DNA of 64,000 bases from Sordariomycetes sp. S80-01Y (GCA_037042185.1 JAXQJY010000025.1:62001-126000); one strand, 5' to 3'; positions 35,275-45,980 are shown, counted from the first letter of the stretch. Notes: generated by a model from the sequence alone, not told the origin. Numbers and translations are program-made.

Positions 35275-36828
35275 ATGCGCATCTGTAACATTGTCGTGGC
35301 TGCCGCGGCATTGGCAGCTCCGGTATCAGCTAGCTACGCTTTCTATGTTGGCAAGAACCTTACGGCCTCTGGCGCGGTTCTGCTCGGTGGCACGGGTGAA
35401 GAAGTCTCGTCTCACTGGCTTCAGCTCTTCACCGCCGCTGACCACCCGCCAAATGCGACAATACGGGTCGGCGTCACGAAAGATGCCTCCATCCCAGGAG
35501 AGCTCATTGACATTCCTCAAGTCAACCATACCTGGCGATATCTTAGTATGGAGTACTCTGACTTTGAGGGCTTCCCCGCGCCTCTGACGAATGGTGGCAT
35601 CAATGAGAAGGGAGTAGCCGTGAGGGATGTGTGGGCCACCAACAGAGACGAGCTTGTCGAGATGACGCCAACGCCACAAAGGGGAGTGCAATACAGTGAC
35701 CTCGCGAGGATCGTGATGGAACGAGCCAGCACAGCCCGGGAGGGCGTTGAGATCATTGGCGATTTGATCAAAAAACATGGATATGCGACTTACGGTGGCA
35801 ATTCGCACCTGATTGCAGACAAGAACGAGGGATGGGTCGTCTGGGAGTTTGCCGGTGGTCAGGGGCTGTGGGCTGCCGAGCGTCTCGGGCCAAATGAGGT
35901 CCGCGTGTCGTATCCTGGGTACATCGAGGAGTTTCCAGTTGACTTCGCCGATTCAGAAGACTACTTGGGATCCGATAACATTGTCTCCTTCGCCGTCGAG
36001 CAAGGGTGGTGGTCCGAGGATAGCGACGTTTCCTTCAACATTTTCGAGGTGTACGGCGTGCAAGGCGAGAGCTATCACGCTCGCGAGGGAGGCTTCAAGT
36101 ACATGTCGCAGTCTGACCTCGAAGACGCAACAATGGCCATGGTGCCTGTCACGGAAGCGGATCTCATGGAACGAGTAAGGGACCCGCGAATCGCAGACGA
36201 CGAGGCTGGATACGGCCAGGTTGTGAGCGTCTACGATGTGGAAGATTCAGATCTTTTTAATCTCTGGACAGCAGCCACGGGTTCTGTCGCCGCCCCCTTC
36301 GTGCCCTGGTATCTCGGAGTCGAATCTGTCCCGCCCGAGTTCGGCCAGCACAGATATCTGACGACTGGCGCCTCGAGCACCTTCTTGAACCCCGACTACC
36401 AACTCCAGGAAGCGTCGCTATTCGCCGGTCGGCTTTTCAAGAGGGTGCTCTACTACATGTGTTCGGCACCAGAGACTCTTCTACCCTTGGTGACCGACAT
36501 GATGACATCTTTTGAAGAGGAGTCGCAGGATCAGGTGTCTAGCTGGGTCGAGAAAGCTGCAAAGAGCTTGCTCTCGAGCGGAGATCGGCAGACTGCGCGC
36601 AAGCTCCTGACACATTTCAGCCACTCCCGAGCATTCAAGTCTCTCGACCTTGGTAAGGTCATGACTGACGCCATGGATGGTTACATCAAGCTTTCCGGAC
36701 AGTGGAAGGGTCCCCGGGGTGACAACATCAACGATCCGGGAGAGGGTGGAGAAACGGTGAATTGCTTGTTAAAGGCTGACCCTGACAAGCCAGCGAGTGA
36801 ACAAAAGCCCCTAAAGCGACAGCCGTAG
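35275..36828 (+). CDS. Secreted C69-family (PepD-like) Ntn hydrolase with Ser at the nucleophile position
   Basis: 517 residues from the ATG at 35275; seven codons upstream open only with TTG. The signal peptide MRICNIVVAAAALAAPVSA is followed by S20-YAFYVGKNLTASGAVLL. In C69 dipeptidases the mature protein begins at this point with the catalytic Cys, as in C-T-x-x-x-V-G-K. Here signal cleavage after Ala19 would expose Ser20. The rest fits the family: NGGINEKGVAVRDVWATNRDEL, a YATYGGNSHLIADKNEGWVVWEFAGGQGLWAAERL block (partial text), NPDYQLQEASLFAGR, and a C-terminal helical part. N-glycosylation sites are present. It could be a Ser-type Ntn amidohydrolase or inactive. The stop lies 37 bp from the convergent MutY gene. 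Confidence 0.82.
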   Translation: MRICNIVVAAAALAAPVSASYAFYVGKNLTASGAVLLGGTGEEVSSHWLQLFTAADHPPNATIRVGVTKDASIPGELIDIPQVNHTWRYLSMEYSDFEGFPAPLTNGGINEKGVAVRDVWATNRDELVEMTPTPQRGVQYSDLARIVMERASTAREGVEIIGDLIKKHGYATYGGNSHLIADKNEGWVVWEFAGGQGLWAAERLGPNEVRVSYPGYIEEFPVDFADSEDYLGSDNIVSFAVEQGWWSEDSDVSFNIFEVYGVQGESYHAREGGFKYMSQSDLEDATMAMVPVTEADLMERVRDPRIADDEAGYGQVVSVYDVEDSDLFNLWTAATGSVAAPFVPWYLGVESVPPEFGQHRYLTTGASSTFLNPDYQLQEASLFAGRLFKRVLYYMCSAPETLLPLVTDMMTSFEEESQDQVSSWVEKAAKSLLSSGDRQTARKLLTHFSHSRAFKSLDLGKVMTDAMDGYIKLSGQWKGPRGDNINDPGEGGETVNCLLKADPDKPASEQKPLKRQP

Positions 36829-36865
36829 GTGTGGTACGCCCAGTGTTAACATCTGCTGTCCGCAC

Positions 36866-38707
36866 TCACTGGAGGCGGGCGGCGGCATACTCCGATACCA
36901 AAGACCAACACTTCTGCATGCCCGTGCCCATAGATTCTTCCTCCGCGTCCGGAACCCACCGTCTTGGCTGCTTGCTTCCCTCCTTGGACGGCGAGTCCTC
37001 GACACTAGTTCGCAGCTCAAAGAAATGTACGTGCATTGTCAACTTTATGTGTGAAAACAGCCACGGGACGCTCCCTAGTTCGCCGCGATGGCTGAAATCA
37101 TCGGGACTCGCGCCTTTAAACAGTCCTTGTACGAACTTTTGCGCTGCGTCGCTCCGTTCCTGCGTGCTTGGTGCCTCATTGGGGTCGAGCATGTGCGAGG
37201 GTAACTCCCATAACCCCGCGAGCAGCCCTTTCTCTGGGCGACGATGGAGGAGATATGAGCCGTCGACACTGCGGATAGCGCAAACGAGCGTCTCCTCCTC
37301 GCGAACAGCTTTCTTTGCGACTTTGAGAGGAAACTTGCTGGCGTGCTTGACAGTGGCCTCGAGCCGAGATTTGTCCTCTGATTCCTTCGGCTTGGACGCT
37401 GGTTTCCCGTTCCCATTAGATTGACGGGTGAAGGCAAACGATGCCAACGTTGCTTGCTTCTTCACGGGCTTTGGAGCAGCAGCCTTAGCTGAACCATTTG
37501 TGCTAGCTGCCGCGGGTGTTTCGTCTTCTTGCGCGGCGCTCTCGAGGGGTTCACAAAGATTGCAAGCGTCCTCGATATCTTGCAGCACCGGTACGTTGAC
37601 AGGGTTTGTTGCAGTGCTCGCTCGACCTTCCTGGTATGCCCGGCATGTTGACGTGATGGGGCAAGCAGAGCAGTTCGGTTTCGGCGTGCAAATCGTGCTC
37701 CCTAATTCCATCAAACCCTGACCCCATCGTCCAGGTCTGTCGTTACGCGGCATCTCATGGCCTCCATCTGCGTGCTTTTCGTCTCCCATGGCAACATCCT
37801 TCACCAGGGCGTCGGCCGCTGCCCAGAGGACGTCGATGATGGCCTTGTCCGCCTTCACATTGCCCAGAAGGCCAAGCTGTCGACTCAGCACACGTAGTAC
37901 GTTGCCGTCAACCATAGGCTCTGGCCTGCCAAAGACGATGGACGATATCGCGCCTGCTGTGTACCGGCCAACACCCGGGACTTCTGCCTCGAGGGCCTTT
38001 GCGTCCTCAGGGAGCAGGCCCTTGAGCTTGGGGTGCTCGACGACGTGTTTCGCAGCTTGGTGGATCCTCGTCGCTCTGCTGTAATATCCCAAGCCCTTCC
38101 ACGCGGCGAGCACATCATCAGCATCGGCAGAAGCAAGATCGTGGATTGTCGGCCACTTCTCCATCCAGCGGTTCCAGTAGTCGATGACAACAGCCACGCG
38201 GGTCTGCTGGAGCATGATCTCGCTGATCCAGACTTGATAAGCCCGCTTTTCCAGCATCGTCCTCAGCTCCTCAGCGTCGGAAACATCGGCTGGGTTGATC
38301 CAGGTTTTGCGCCATGGCATCGACCGCGCGGTGCTGACACTATCGAACCAGCGCAGAAGAGATGCTTGGCCTTCCTTTCCCTGATTCCCCACTCGGCTGA
38401 GAAGAAGAGGCCTGTGGTAGCTGACCGAGTGGCGACGTACTGGCAGGGAGCAGGTTTGCTCCGGATCTACCTCCCCGGCAGCGGAACTGAAGAGGCGCTG
38501 GTTAAGGCGAGAGGCTTCTTCTTTGGCAGCCGCACCGGTCTTACGTTTCTTCGGCGGGGGGCAGGAGGCTGATTCCGCAGCAGGTTCTTCGTAATCATCG
38601 TCGCCTGGTTGAGATGTAGCAGGGGATGCCGAACGTGGTGGTGTTGTGCGTGTGAGGTGAGTTGAGACACGCTTGGCAGTGTTGCCGGCGCGACGTTTGG
38701 CGGACAT
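36866..38707 (-). CDS. A/G-specific adenine DNA glycosylase (MutY/MUTYH)
   Basis: 613 residues, single exon. It removes adenine mispaired with 8-oxoguanine in the nucleus and possibly mitochondria. An N-terminal extension of about 115 residues includes a basic nuclear-localisation-like patch (PPPKKRKTG, 50-58). The glycosylase core has E163 in QVWISEIMLQQTRV, the helix-hairpin-helix EVPGVGRYTAGAI (about 242-254) and the catalytic Asp D267 in MVDGNVLRVLSRQ. The [4Fe-4S] loop holds Cys at 340, 346, 349 and 355. Its spacing is C-x5-C-x2-C-x5-C, one residue shorter than the C-x6 of E. coli and human enzymes. The C-terminal Nudix-like, 8-oxoG-recognising domain starts near AIRSVDGSYLLHRRPEKG. A Lys/Ala-rich linker joins them. 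Confidence 0.95.
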   Translation of the reverse strand: MSAKRRAGNTAKRVSTHLTRTTPPRSASPATSQPGDDDYEEPAAESASCPPPKKRKTGAAAKEEASRLNQRLFSSAAGEVDPEQTCSLPVRRHSVSYHRPLLLSRVGNQGKEGQASLLRWFDSVSTARSMPWRKTWINPADVSDAEELRTMLEKRAYQVWISEIMLQQTRVAVVIDYWNRWMEKWPTIHDLASADADDVLAAWKGLGYYSRATRIHQAAKHVVEHPKLKGLLPEDAKALEAEVPGVGRYTAGAISSIVFGRPEPMVDGNVLRVLSRQLGLLGNVKADKAIIDVLWAAADALVKDVAMGDEKHADGGHEMPRNDRPGRWGQGLMELGSTICTPKPNCSACPITSTCRAYQEGRASTATNPVNVPVLQDIEDACNLCEPLESAAQEDETPAAASTNGSAKAAAPKPVKKQATLASFAFTRQSNGNGKPASKPKESEDKSRLEATVKHASKFPLKVAKKAVREEETLVCAIRSVDGSYLLHRRPEKGLLAGLWELPSHMLDPNEAPSTQERSDAAQKFVQGLFKGASPDDFSHRGELGSVPWLFSHIKLTMHVHFFELRTSVEDSPSKEGSKQPRRWVPDAEEESMGTGMQKCWSLVSEYAAARLQ

Positions 38708-39083
38708 GTTGATGATGTCAATTGAGCCCCCGAATCAACGCAAGGACCGCAACCGTTGTCTAATTCTCACTTGATTGAGTTGAAGCGAAGTGAAGGCGCG
38801 CGCAGATGGTGGCTTGATGCTTCGGTGAGTGACCGCGTGTGTTTCGCGTAGCAATTAGACTTATCGCGCACGGACCACCCTCAAAAGCAACCAGTTGAGC
38901 ATAATGGTAGATAATCAGAAGCGTTTGTGAAAAGGTGTCTCTCTGATGTGCACAATCTCAATAACAATTTTGATTGCTTTTGTTGACGACAACGTGTCAA
39001 GCTCGCCTGCACTCGCACGTCTCTATCCTCTTGTGTCTACCACCTAACTCTAAGCTTCACAATGCCCGCCTCCTAGAACGCTT
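38708..39083. other. Intergenic, MutY promoter
   Basis: It lies between two leftward genes. Nothing beyond the expected promoter and 3' flank is seen. Confidence 0.4.
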
Positions 39084-40250
39084 TCAGCCCACCTGGACCT
39101 CGATAGTGTAATCAACCCCCTGCTGCTCGACGACAGTTACTTTCACTCCGAAATCCTCCACAAAAAGACTGCTGTTCCCAGCCATGTTCAATGGCGCATC
39201 GTTGAGATCGTCTCCTCCGCAACCTCCCGATCCTGGATTCGCGTCCAGCACCACAAAGGACCCCTTTCCAGACCCGGTCACCGTCGAGACGCGGTACAAG
39301 AGAACTCCCTGTGCGCACGATTCACTGTCATTGCCTGTATCAGACCGCACTTCTGCAACTAGGACCTCGGTGGCGTTATGCTTGACCACAACGCCTTTGG
39401 TGAGGCTGCCTTCGGTATCTGACACTGGTGAGAGAGTGTGTCTCGTCGTGCCAGTCCCCAGGATACAGTCAAAGTTCTCATCGTCCAGCCAACCCAGGCG
39501 CCATTTGTTCCACGCGAAATAATCAGGGCTAGGACCGCTGATGAGGCCCATGACATCCCATCCGCCAACGTACTGCCCAACGGGGCCACTGGGAAGAGGG
39601 TAGAGGTCGGGCAAGCACATTGTGTGGCCGCCCTCATGGTTCCAGACCTTATAGCCCCATCTTTCATAAGCATCCATACCAAAGGTTACGCTTTTCTTGG
39701 CGATTTCCTGTCCCGACCGTGAAGCCACCGGCCCCATGTAGGTGGGCGAGAAGGAGATGGCTGAAGCGGCGCTGGTCGGCACAATCCAAACGACATCGAC
39801 GGGGGAGATAGACCCTCCAGAGTGGAGGTAGGCGTCGACTGCATCTTGGATGTACTTGTAATGGGTCTCAGCCGTCAACCCGCGTTCCCAGCCATAGGAA
39901 TCAGCATTAGCTGGCATACGAACAAAACCGGCTGTGGTGTCAGCGGTAATGTCAAGGTCTAGACGACCGAAAGACGATGTCGAGTACCAATCCCGTGCAC
40001 CAGGGAGAAATTCAGCGTACAGAGAGCTCGGCTTGTCATTGGCTGGGGCGTCAGGAAAGTCGACAAATATCATGTGCCCAGTTTGAAGTCCGGTGCTGGC
40101 AGCACAACTCTGCTCGGGGCCGAACCCAAACCCGGGACTCAATTGGACGCTAGGGTCCGCTGGAAGCTTGCACCGCTCATCAGGTACTCCGAGCGACGCC
40201 CACACCGTGTGGGCGAAGCAGGCCGTAATTAGGGATGACTCTGCTCTCAT
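39084..40250 (-). CDS. Secreted M6-like (immune inhibitor A type) metalloprotease
   Basis: 388 residues from the ATG at 40250; ten earlier codons open with GTG. The first 20 residues (MRAESSLITACFAHTVWASL) form a weak signal peptide. The M6 order is clear: HMIFVDFPDAPAND, FLPGARDWYSTSSFGRLDLD, and the zinc site NHEGGHTMCLPDLY (H205, E206, H209, with Asp-Leu-Tyr after it). YVGGWDVMGLISGPSPDYFAWNKWRLGWL then follows (partial text), holding the Met-turn. The usual HExxHxxGxPD has Cys in place of Gly. A beta-sandwich C-terminal domain (about 260-388) follows. The protein is probably extracellular. It stands next to the catabolic cluster, but I infer no link. Confidence 0.82.
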   Translation of the reverse strand: MRAESSLITACFAHTVWASLGVPDERCKLPADPSVQLSPGFGFGPEQSCAASTGLQTGHMIFVDFPDAPANDKPSSLYAEFLPGARDWYSTSSFGRLDLDITADTTAGFVRMPANADSYGWERGLTAETHYKYIQDAVDAYLHSGGSISPVDVVWIVPTSAASAISFSPTYMGPVASRSGQEIAKKSVTFGMDAYERWGYKVWNHEGGHTMCLPDLYPLPSGPVGQYVGGWDVMGLISGPSPDYFAWNKWRLGWLDDENFDCILGTGTTRHTLSPVSDTEGSLTKGVVVKHNATEVLVAEVRSDTGNDSESCAQGVLLYRVSTVTGSGKGSFVVLDANPGSGGCGGDDLNDAPLNMAGNSSLFVEDFGVKVTVVEQQGVDYTIEVQVG

Positions 40251-40540
40251 GATCGAAGTTCGACAAAGCGGCCAGCACACAAGCTGTACAAGTGCCGAGG
40301 AGGTTGAGGAAAGGTATTTGAAGACTCAGGGCCTTGGCATAATGTGACAGTCTTCATCTAAGGTGAAGGCTTATCTTACGATAGGGTCACCATTAGTCGT
40401 TCATGCGGGGAACAGATGAGATGTGACCTGCCACATTCGGATGCATTACGGGACCGAAGCCGGCACGCTTGTACCGTTGCCGGATGTCATCCCGGAGCTA
40501 CTTCTAGCTATGCGCAGATCTTTCCATGTGTTTTGCTTCC

Positions 40541-42377
40541 TCATCTCACACTACCATCAACGACACGGCCAGCTGGCCCTTCATTCTCCAGCTTGGCCGC
40601 TGTATTGTTGCTCCTCTGTGACTTGTCGATAGACTTGACACTCAGCGCCGAAGCAATCGCTACTGCTCCAAATGCTATTGCTACCAAGTAAACAATCCGA
40701 TAGCTTTCCGAGTTCGCCTTGAGAATTGCTCCCTGCACCGCCTCCACGGTAGCATTGTTCGCACCCGGGACAGTAGCATAGGCATCAGCGGTATTCGTCC
40801 CAGCCGCCGTGACTAGCTCATCCATAGATCCGTCGAAGCCAGCAGCCTCGGCAGCATCACGGACAAAACCGGGCATGACCTGGCTGTAACGGCTGGTCTG
40901 AATAGAAGTGTATACAGCTGTCGCTACAGCCCCACCAATGAGGCGAAACGTGCTGATGAGACCAACACTGATACCTATGTCGGTCTGGTCCTTGAGATGC
41001 AGCGAGACCATGCCGAAAGACAGCGGTGATGGAGGAAGGTTGACACTCCCGACAAGAATCACGGTTGCAATGGCTTGCGCCTTGTCCGCAAGTCCAACGC
41101 TGGCCAGTGAGCCGATGAGCGCGGTTTGCACCACAATGCATCCTACCAACTGCCACTTCTCATGCTTAAGCCAGGGCATGAGACTGACGCAGTACCAGCC
41201 TGCGATGATGGTTCCAAAGGAAATCATGTTGGCGTAGACTCCACGAATGATGGGCTGATCTTGGGGCACCCAGATGAGACCAGACTGACGAGGCCAAATC
41301 ACGTTCATGCTGTAGTAAAGCATGCCAGCGACGAAGCACACGACAAGAAAGCTGGTGAACCTCCTCCACTCCTTGAACAGATGAGGCGGAAGCATTGGGT
41401 ATGGCAAAGGCATGTAAACCTCCCAGAACCCCAGTGCAACGAAGCAGGCAAAGGCCACAACGATAGGCGCAACTACCCAGGCGCTGCTCCAAGGCCGTTG
41501 GCCTCCTCCCCAGTTCAGCGCGAGAAGAAGCAATAGACAACCCCCTGTAAAGAGGATGATGCCAACGTAGTCAATCTCCTTGGCCAATTGCCACTTGGTC
41601 TTCTGATCCTCGCGATGCTTGGTTTCGAATGTTGGCGGATGGTAAAAGAAGAAGAGCATGACCGCCGTGACGGCCTCCCACGCGAAGCACCACCAGTAAC
41701 AGGAGCGCCACCCGGGTTTCGTATACGCAATGAAGACGTAGCTGAGGATTGGAGAGATGGAGCTGAAGTGATTGGCAAGGATCATAACGCCCAGTGTTTG
41801 AAAGCGCCACTTGTTCGGCACAAGCTCCTGCGCACAAGCAAAGCACATCTCCTGGAAGCCACCACCGATGCCAAAGATGATGCCGCTAACAATCATCTGG
41901 TTGATGCTCTGTCCAGTTGCACCAATCAAGGCTCCCACTGCGGCAGAAATGGCACCGAACATGAGGAACCACCTGCGCCCTGTAATGTCGGTGATGCGTC
42001 CGCCGACGCTGACGATGACGGCGGCGCCGAGATTCCATGTAATGGCTATCCAAGGGTATCGTGGATCGGGTCCAAGGTCAGCGTCGATGTAGGTGAGGAC
42101 AGCTGCCGGCCTAGACTGATATCAGCGTAGTTCTCGACCTGTTGTTGTGAAGACAATTGGGTAGCCTCGAGCTCCCAGGTATTTCTGATACTTACATAAG
42201 AAGTGTGAATAGGTACGATTCGTACATCAGAATGAGAGACAAGACGGCAAGCTTGGTCTTGAGAGTCACTACTCCGTCGTCGTCTTCAGCATCGGTGGTC
42301 GATGAACTCTCGACATCACGCTGCTCCTTGGCTTCCACCGCACCAAGGTCATCGTGTTTGTCGTCGTTAGTCAACAT
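40541..42377 (-). CDS. MFS transporter, TRI12-like, cluster gene 1
   Basis: Two exons: 42377-42196 and 42110-40541. The 85-bp intron has donor GTAAGT and acceptor TCTAG, giving YLFTLL-M-PAAVLTYIDADLG and a 583-residue protein, normal for this 14-helix family. The N-terminal 40 residues are acidic. Family landmarks include GRITDITGRRWF in loop 2-3, ELVPNKWRFQTLG, FYHPPTFETKH and WPRQSGLIWVPQDQP. TRI12-type pumps export trichothecenes and other small molecules, and some relatives import. It is divergent from the acyl-CoA ligase at 43093, with one CTAATGATTCA palindrome between them. That supports co-regulation and a role in substrate uptake or product export at the plasma membrane. Confidence 0.9.
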
Positions 42378-43092
42378 GGTAGTTTTAACGCATCAGATAG
42401 ACTGAGAAGTGGCGATTTCGAGTTGTTCGGCTGTCGGGCTGTGAGAGGATTTCGACAAACACCTTGAAACCTGGGCCGTGATTCGACTCGGAACATAGAA
42501 ATGGCATGCAAGGCCCAGAGCTACTTGGGTCAGAACTGTGATAACGCGAGCTCTCCAGGTAACACATTAATGTAGTGTCAGGAATCCCACGCTGCTCCCA
42601 CTGGAGGTTTACGTATTGGCACCTAGCCACTCTGGTCACCTAGTTCAATACGTAGCGACTAGCGATTGAGGCTCAAGTCAATCAATATTTCGGGCAATTG
42701 ACGGACCCCGAGGACTCGAAAGAGATTCCGCAAGCTGAGCTGACTCTATGCGAGAAAACTTACCAAAACCTGCATCCATGGCATCGGGAAGTGTTTACCC
42801 CGTGCGGGGGCCAGGTTGGGTCTGGGGGTGGAGCTCGAAGGATGCGAACCTAATGATTCATTAGAGGCCAGCTCTATCCCTGGATCTCGGGGAGATATCC
42901 GAAGGGCACGACACCACTCATTTGAGGAGACCCGGAAACAGGTAGCAGGAAATCAATTGTGGTGCCTTGCGGAGGTGGCGGAGCTCGGGTGTCCGACATC
43001 ATGGAGTAGTAGGCATTAACATTCGAGGCATAGACGCGTGTGTGGTAAACAGAATCTCGAATTGGTTTTGAAAAAGCTTCAACTGGTCAAAA
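42378..43092. promoter_or_regulatory. Divergent promoter, MFS 1 / acyl-CoA ligase 1
   Basis: 715 bp of non-coding DNA serving both cluster genes. It carries the palindromic bZIP-like element at 42850-42864. Confidence 0.6.
42850..42864. promoter_or_regulatory. Palindromic AP-1-like element (cluster motif, site 1)
   Basis: CTAATGATTCATTAG is a 15-bp inverted repeat of CTAATGA around one central base, and the fullest copy of the cluster motif. It lies 229 bp before the ligase ATG and 473 bp before the MFS ATG. The half-sites suit a bZIP dimer. Confidence 0.7.
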
Positions 43093-44874
43093 ATGGAAGA
43101 TTCGAACATTTACCACTCTCCATATCCCCTGCCTAGCGTCCCGATTCATCAAAGCGTATCCGAATTCCTCCTCGCCTCAGACCCCGATGATACCAGTCCC
43201 GATACCGTCATTTTCACTGATTTCGACTCCCCTCAACATCTCAAAGTGACCTATGGTGGTCTTCGTAAAAAGGCTTCTGAAGACGGCGCAACTCTCCGCA
43301 GCCGCCACGGGCTCAAGCAAGGGGATGTCGTCTGCATTTACGCGTACAACTCCGTGAATTGGGCGAGAATCGCCCATGCTACTCTCTGGGCAGGCGGATG
43401 CCTCTGGTTAGTTCTTCCAAATATTGAAAAGTTCCATAGTCTGCCATGGCACTAACTGCAGTCGAAGCGGTGTGAATCCTCTTGCAACAAAGTTTGAGCT
43501 TGAGCATTATTTCAAAATCGCGGAGCCGAAAGTCATTGTGGTCGACTCAGTACTTCTTGAAAATGTGAAGCATGCAATTTCAAAGCTTCGTGTAAGTCCA
43601 GAAGTCATTGTCATTGATGATGCTCCTGGGAGACTGGACACGTCACAGCTTGTGGTAAGTCTCTCCGTGGCATAGTGTCTGGAAGAAGCTGATTTGAGAA
43701 GTACCCGAGAGACTTTGACGCGCAGACGGGATCAATAATGCCCCTGAGCCTCTCCAAAAGAGACAACCGCGTCGAGCATGCCGCTATGTGCTTCTCATCT
43801 GGCACCTCGGGCGCCCCAAAGGCCGTCATCATGTCACACCATAATCTTATCGCCCAAATGCTAGGTGTAAGATCTACAAACCCCTTTCTGCACAGCAGCA
43901 GAGTACGCGAGGTCTTCTTCCCCAGCTTTGCGCACGTGTACGGCTTGGTCTCTGCCATTCTCGTTCCCGCATGGGTAGGGTCGTTCTGCCAAATCATGAA
44001 ACAATTTGATTACATGGCATATCTGAAGAGGTGTGCAGATATTAGGGCGACCGTGTTAAGGCTGGTGCCTGCTGCCGCTGTGCGAATGGTCAAGGATCCG
44101 CGTGTAAGTGAGCTTGACCTGCGATCGGTTCAGGCTGTCATGTGTTCCGGTGCACCTCTGTCTGATTCAACGGTCAGCGGATTGAAGGATATGCTGGCGC
44201 CAGAAGCTGGCGTGCTGAACGGCTATGGTATGACCGAAGCGACAGTTACACTCCTCCGCGAAACACGCAGAGACAAAGCAGCAAGCGTCGGACGTCCATC
44301 TGCAGGGGTTTCGATCCGCATCGTAGACGACAGACTAAAAGATGTGCCTCCAGGCAATGATGGCGAGTGTCTTGTTCGAGGTCCAACTGTATTCTTGGGG
44401 TATAAGAATGATCCGACAGCCACGGCTGAGGCCAGAATTCAGGACGGTTGGCTGCGGACAGGCGATATCGCCCGGGCAGACAATGAGGGCTTCTTCTATT
44501 TGACGGGTCGGAAGAAGGAGTTAATCAAGTTTCGTGGCAATCAGATTGCTCCAGCTGAGCTCGAAGCTGTGCTGCTTATGGACCCAAGAGTTGCCGATGC
44601 TGGTGTCTGTGGAGTTTACGACCCAGCAATGGAGACCGAGATTCCCTTAGGGTTCGTCACCTTGAAAGCCGAGCATCTCTCAAGCCCGGGGTTGCAGGAA
44701 AGAGTGCTGAGGGAGCTTAGAGGGTTTGCGAATGGTCGAGTGGCACCTTATAAGAAACTGCGAAGGGATCTAGTACACGTGGCTGCGTTACCGAAAAATG
44801 CATCAGGAAAGTTACTGCGGAGGAAACTCAATGAGTGGGCAGATGATCAAAGGAAGAAGAGATCTAAGCTCTAG
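43093..44874 (+). CDS. Peroxisomal acyl-CoA/4-coumarate-CoA ligase-like enzyme 1
   Basis: Three exons: 43093-43406, 43462-43654 and 43702-44874, giving 559 residues. The introns start GTTAGT and GTAAGT; the second could instead end at the CAG at 43724, also in phase. The adenylate-forming fold shows the P-loop CFSSGTSGAPKAVIMSH (about 199-215), NGYGMTEATVTLLRETR, GWLRTGDIARADNEG, and GRKKELIKFRGNQIAPAELE with the hinge. LPKNASGKLLRRKL holds the catalytic Lys. The C-terminus RSKL is a perfect PTS1, so it should act in the peroxisome, activating a carboxylic acid to its CoA thioester with ATP. It is the likely entry step of the cluster pathway. It ends 27 bp from the convergent AhpD-like gene. 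Confidence 0.92.
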
Positions 44875-44901
44875 ATATTGAATCCCATTCTAACGAGTCG
44901 G

Positions 44902-45721
44902 CTAGTCTAGGATTAATCTCTCCTCGTGGATAACATCTTCGGCCTTTGGCATTTCATTCTTCAATCCAACCTCACAGATCTCACAAATCTTCATTGTGAT
45001 TTCGCAAACCACTTTCAAGCTCTCCTCGCTGCCGCCGTTCCTGATTGTTCCTCGCATATGCCATCCAACCTCCGCCGGAACGTCCATTGGCACAAGCGTC
45101 GCGACATTGAGGAGTGAGGTCGCCACTGCATCTAGAATGGAGGTATCGGATTGGTAATAACCATAGATGTATGTTACAACGAGTGTGCGAAGATCCGGCC
45201 AATAATTATCCATGTTCTCCAGGAAGGGATCAAGATCGGCGCGGAAGATGTTGCGCATATAAGCCTCACCCCTCTCATCAGTGTCTGATGGTACTCTTAT
45301 ATCTTTGCGAATCGACGAGATGTCGTTTGACTCTGCGGATGGAATGACCTTTATCAAAGCTCTACATGCGTTGATCAACCGAGGGATACCGTATATGATT
45401 CCCGTTTTGAGTAGCCCTTCTGCGACTTTGTTAGACAAGATGCTAAGGATTTGAGGCGAACTGACCCTTGATCCTTCTCAAAACCAATCTGTGATATTCA
45501 TGATCATCTTCATGACCATTGATGGCTTCGACAAATACATCAGCGACATATGTTCCTTGATTGCTTGCGGCAAACGCGCATGCCTGTATTCATGTCTAAG
45601 CGTCTGAGGTTGTCTCCCTGAAGTTGAGGCTCACAGCAACGCAGTACCATGTTTCTCGCAGGTCGCCGAGCTCATAACGAGCCTTCAAGGATTTGACGTA
45701 ATCAATTGCGTTGGAGTCCAT
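44902..45721 (-). CDS. AhpD/carboxymuconolactone-decarboxylase-like protein
   Basis: Three exons: 45721-45635, 45583-45466 and 45419-44902, giving 240 residues. The donors are GTGAGC and GTCAGT; the second intron has a CTAAC branch and GTCGCAG acceptor. The opening MDSNAIDYVKSLKARYELGDLRETWYCVA is all-helical, and KEGLLKTGIIYGIPRLINACRAL recalls the helix of fungal AhpD/CMD-fold proteins, where a conserved GxPR-xxN segment occurs. The AhpD CxxC redox pair is absent, and I cannot place the CMD His/Glu residues with certainty. It carries no PTS1. Its position, between ligase 1 and the bZIP gene with which it shares a promoter, makes it a cluster member of unknown reaction. The family call is tentative. 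Confidence 0.6.
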
Positions 45722-45891
45722 GATCTGGGCATAGAGGAGTTCCAAATGGGGTTGAAGGATTGGATCTGGGGGTTGTGTGGAGATTGAGAACGGTCAAACT
45801 CCTCGGTACAAAGCTCACCAATATCGGAAAAGAGCTGAATTGTCGCTAACGAACGTTGAAGAAGTAAGATGGTAATGTTTGAAAATACGCC

Positions 45892-45898
45892 TGACTCA
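45892..45898. promoter_or_regulatory. TGACTCA, consensus AP-1/Gcn4 site
   Basis: A perfect 7-bp bZIP site 171 bp before the AhpD-like ATG and 253 bp before the bZIP ATG. Confidence 0.55.
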
Positions 45899-45958
45899 TA
45901 GTCCAAGGTACCTACTGACTGTCGAAGACTGGTCCGCGGATGGCCAAGAGACTAGCAG

Positions 45959-45980
45959 CCCCCCCCCCCCCCCCCCCCCC
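45959..45980. repeat. Poly-C homopolymer, 22 bases
   Basis: An unbroken run of C in the promoter of the bZIP gene. A run of this length is slippage-prone, and the count may also be a sequencing error. Confidence 0.85.

Noticed and set aside
39084-40250. M6-like protease as a cluster member
   Set aside because: It is a secreted protease with no metabolic link, and I saw no AP-1-like element in its upstream 290 bp.
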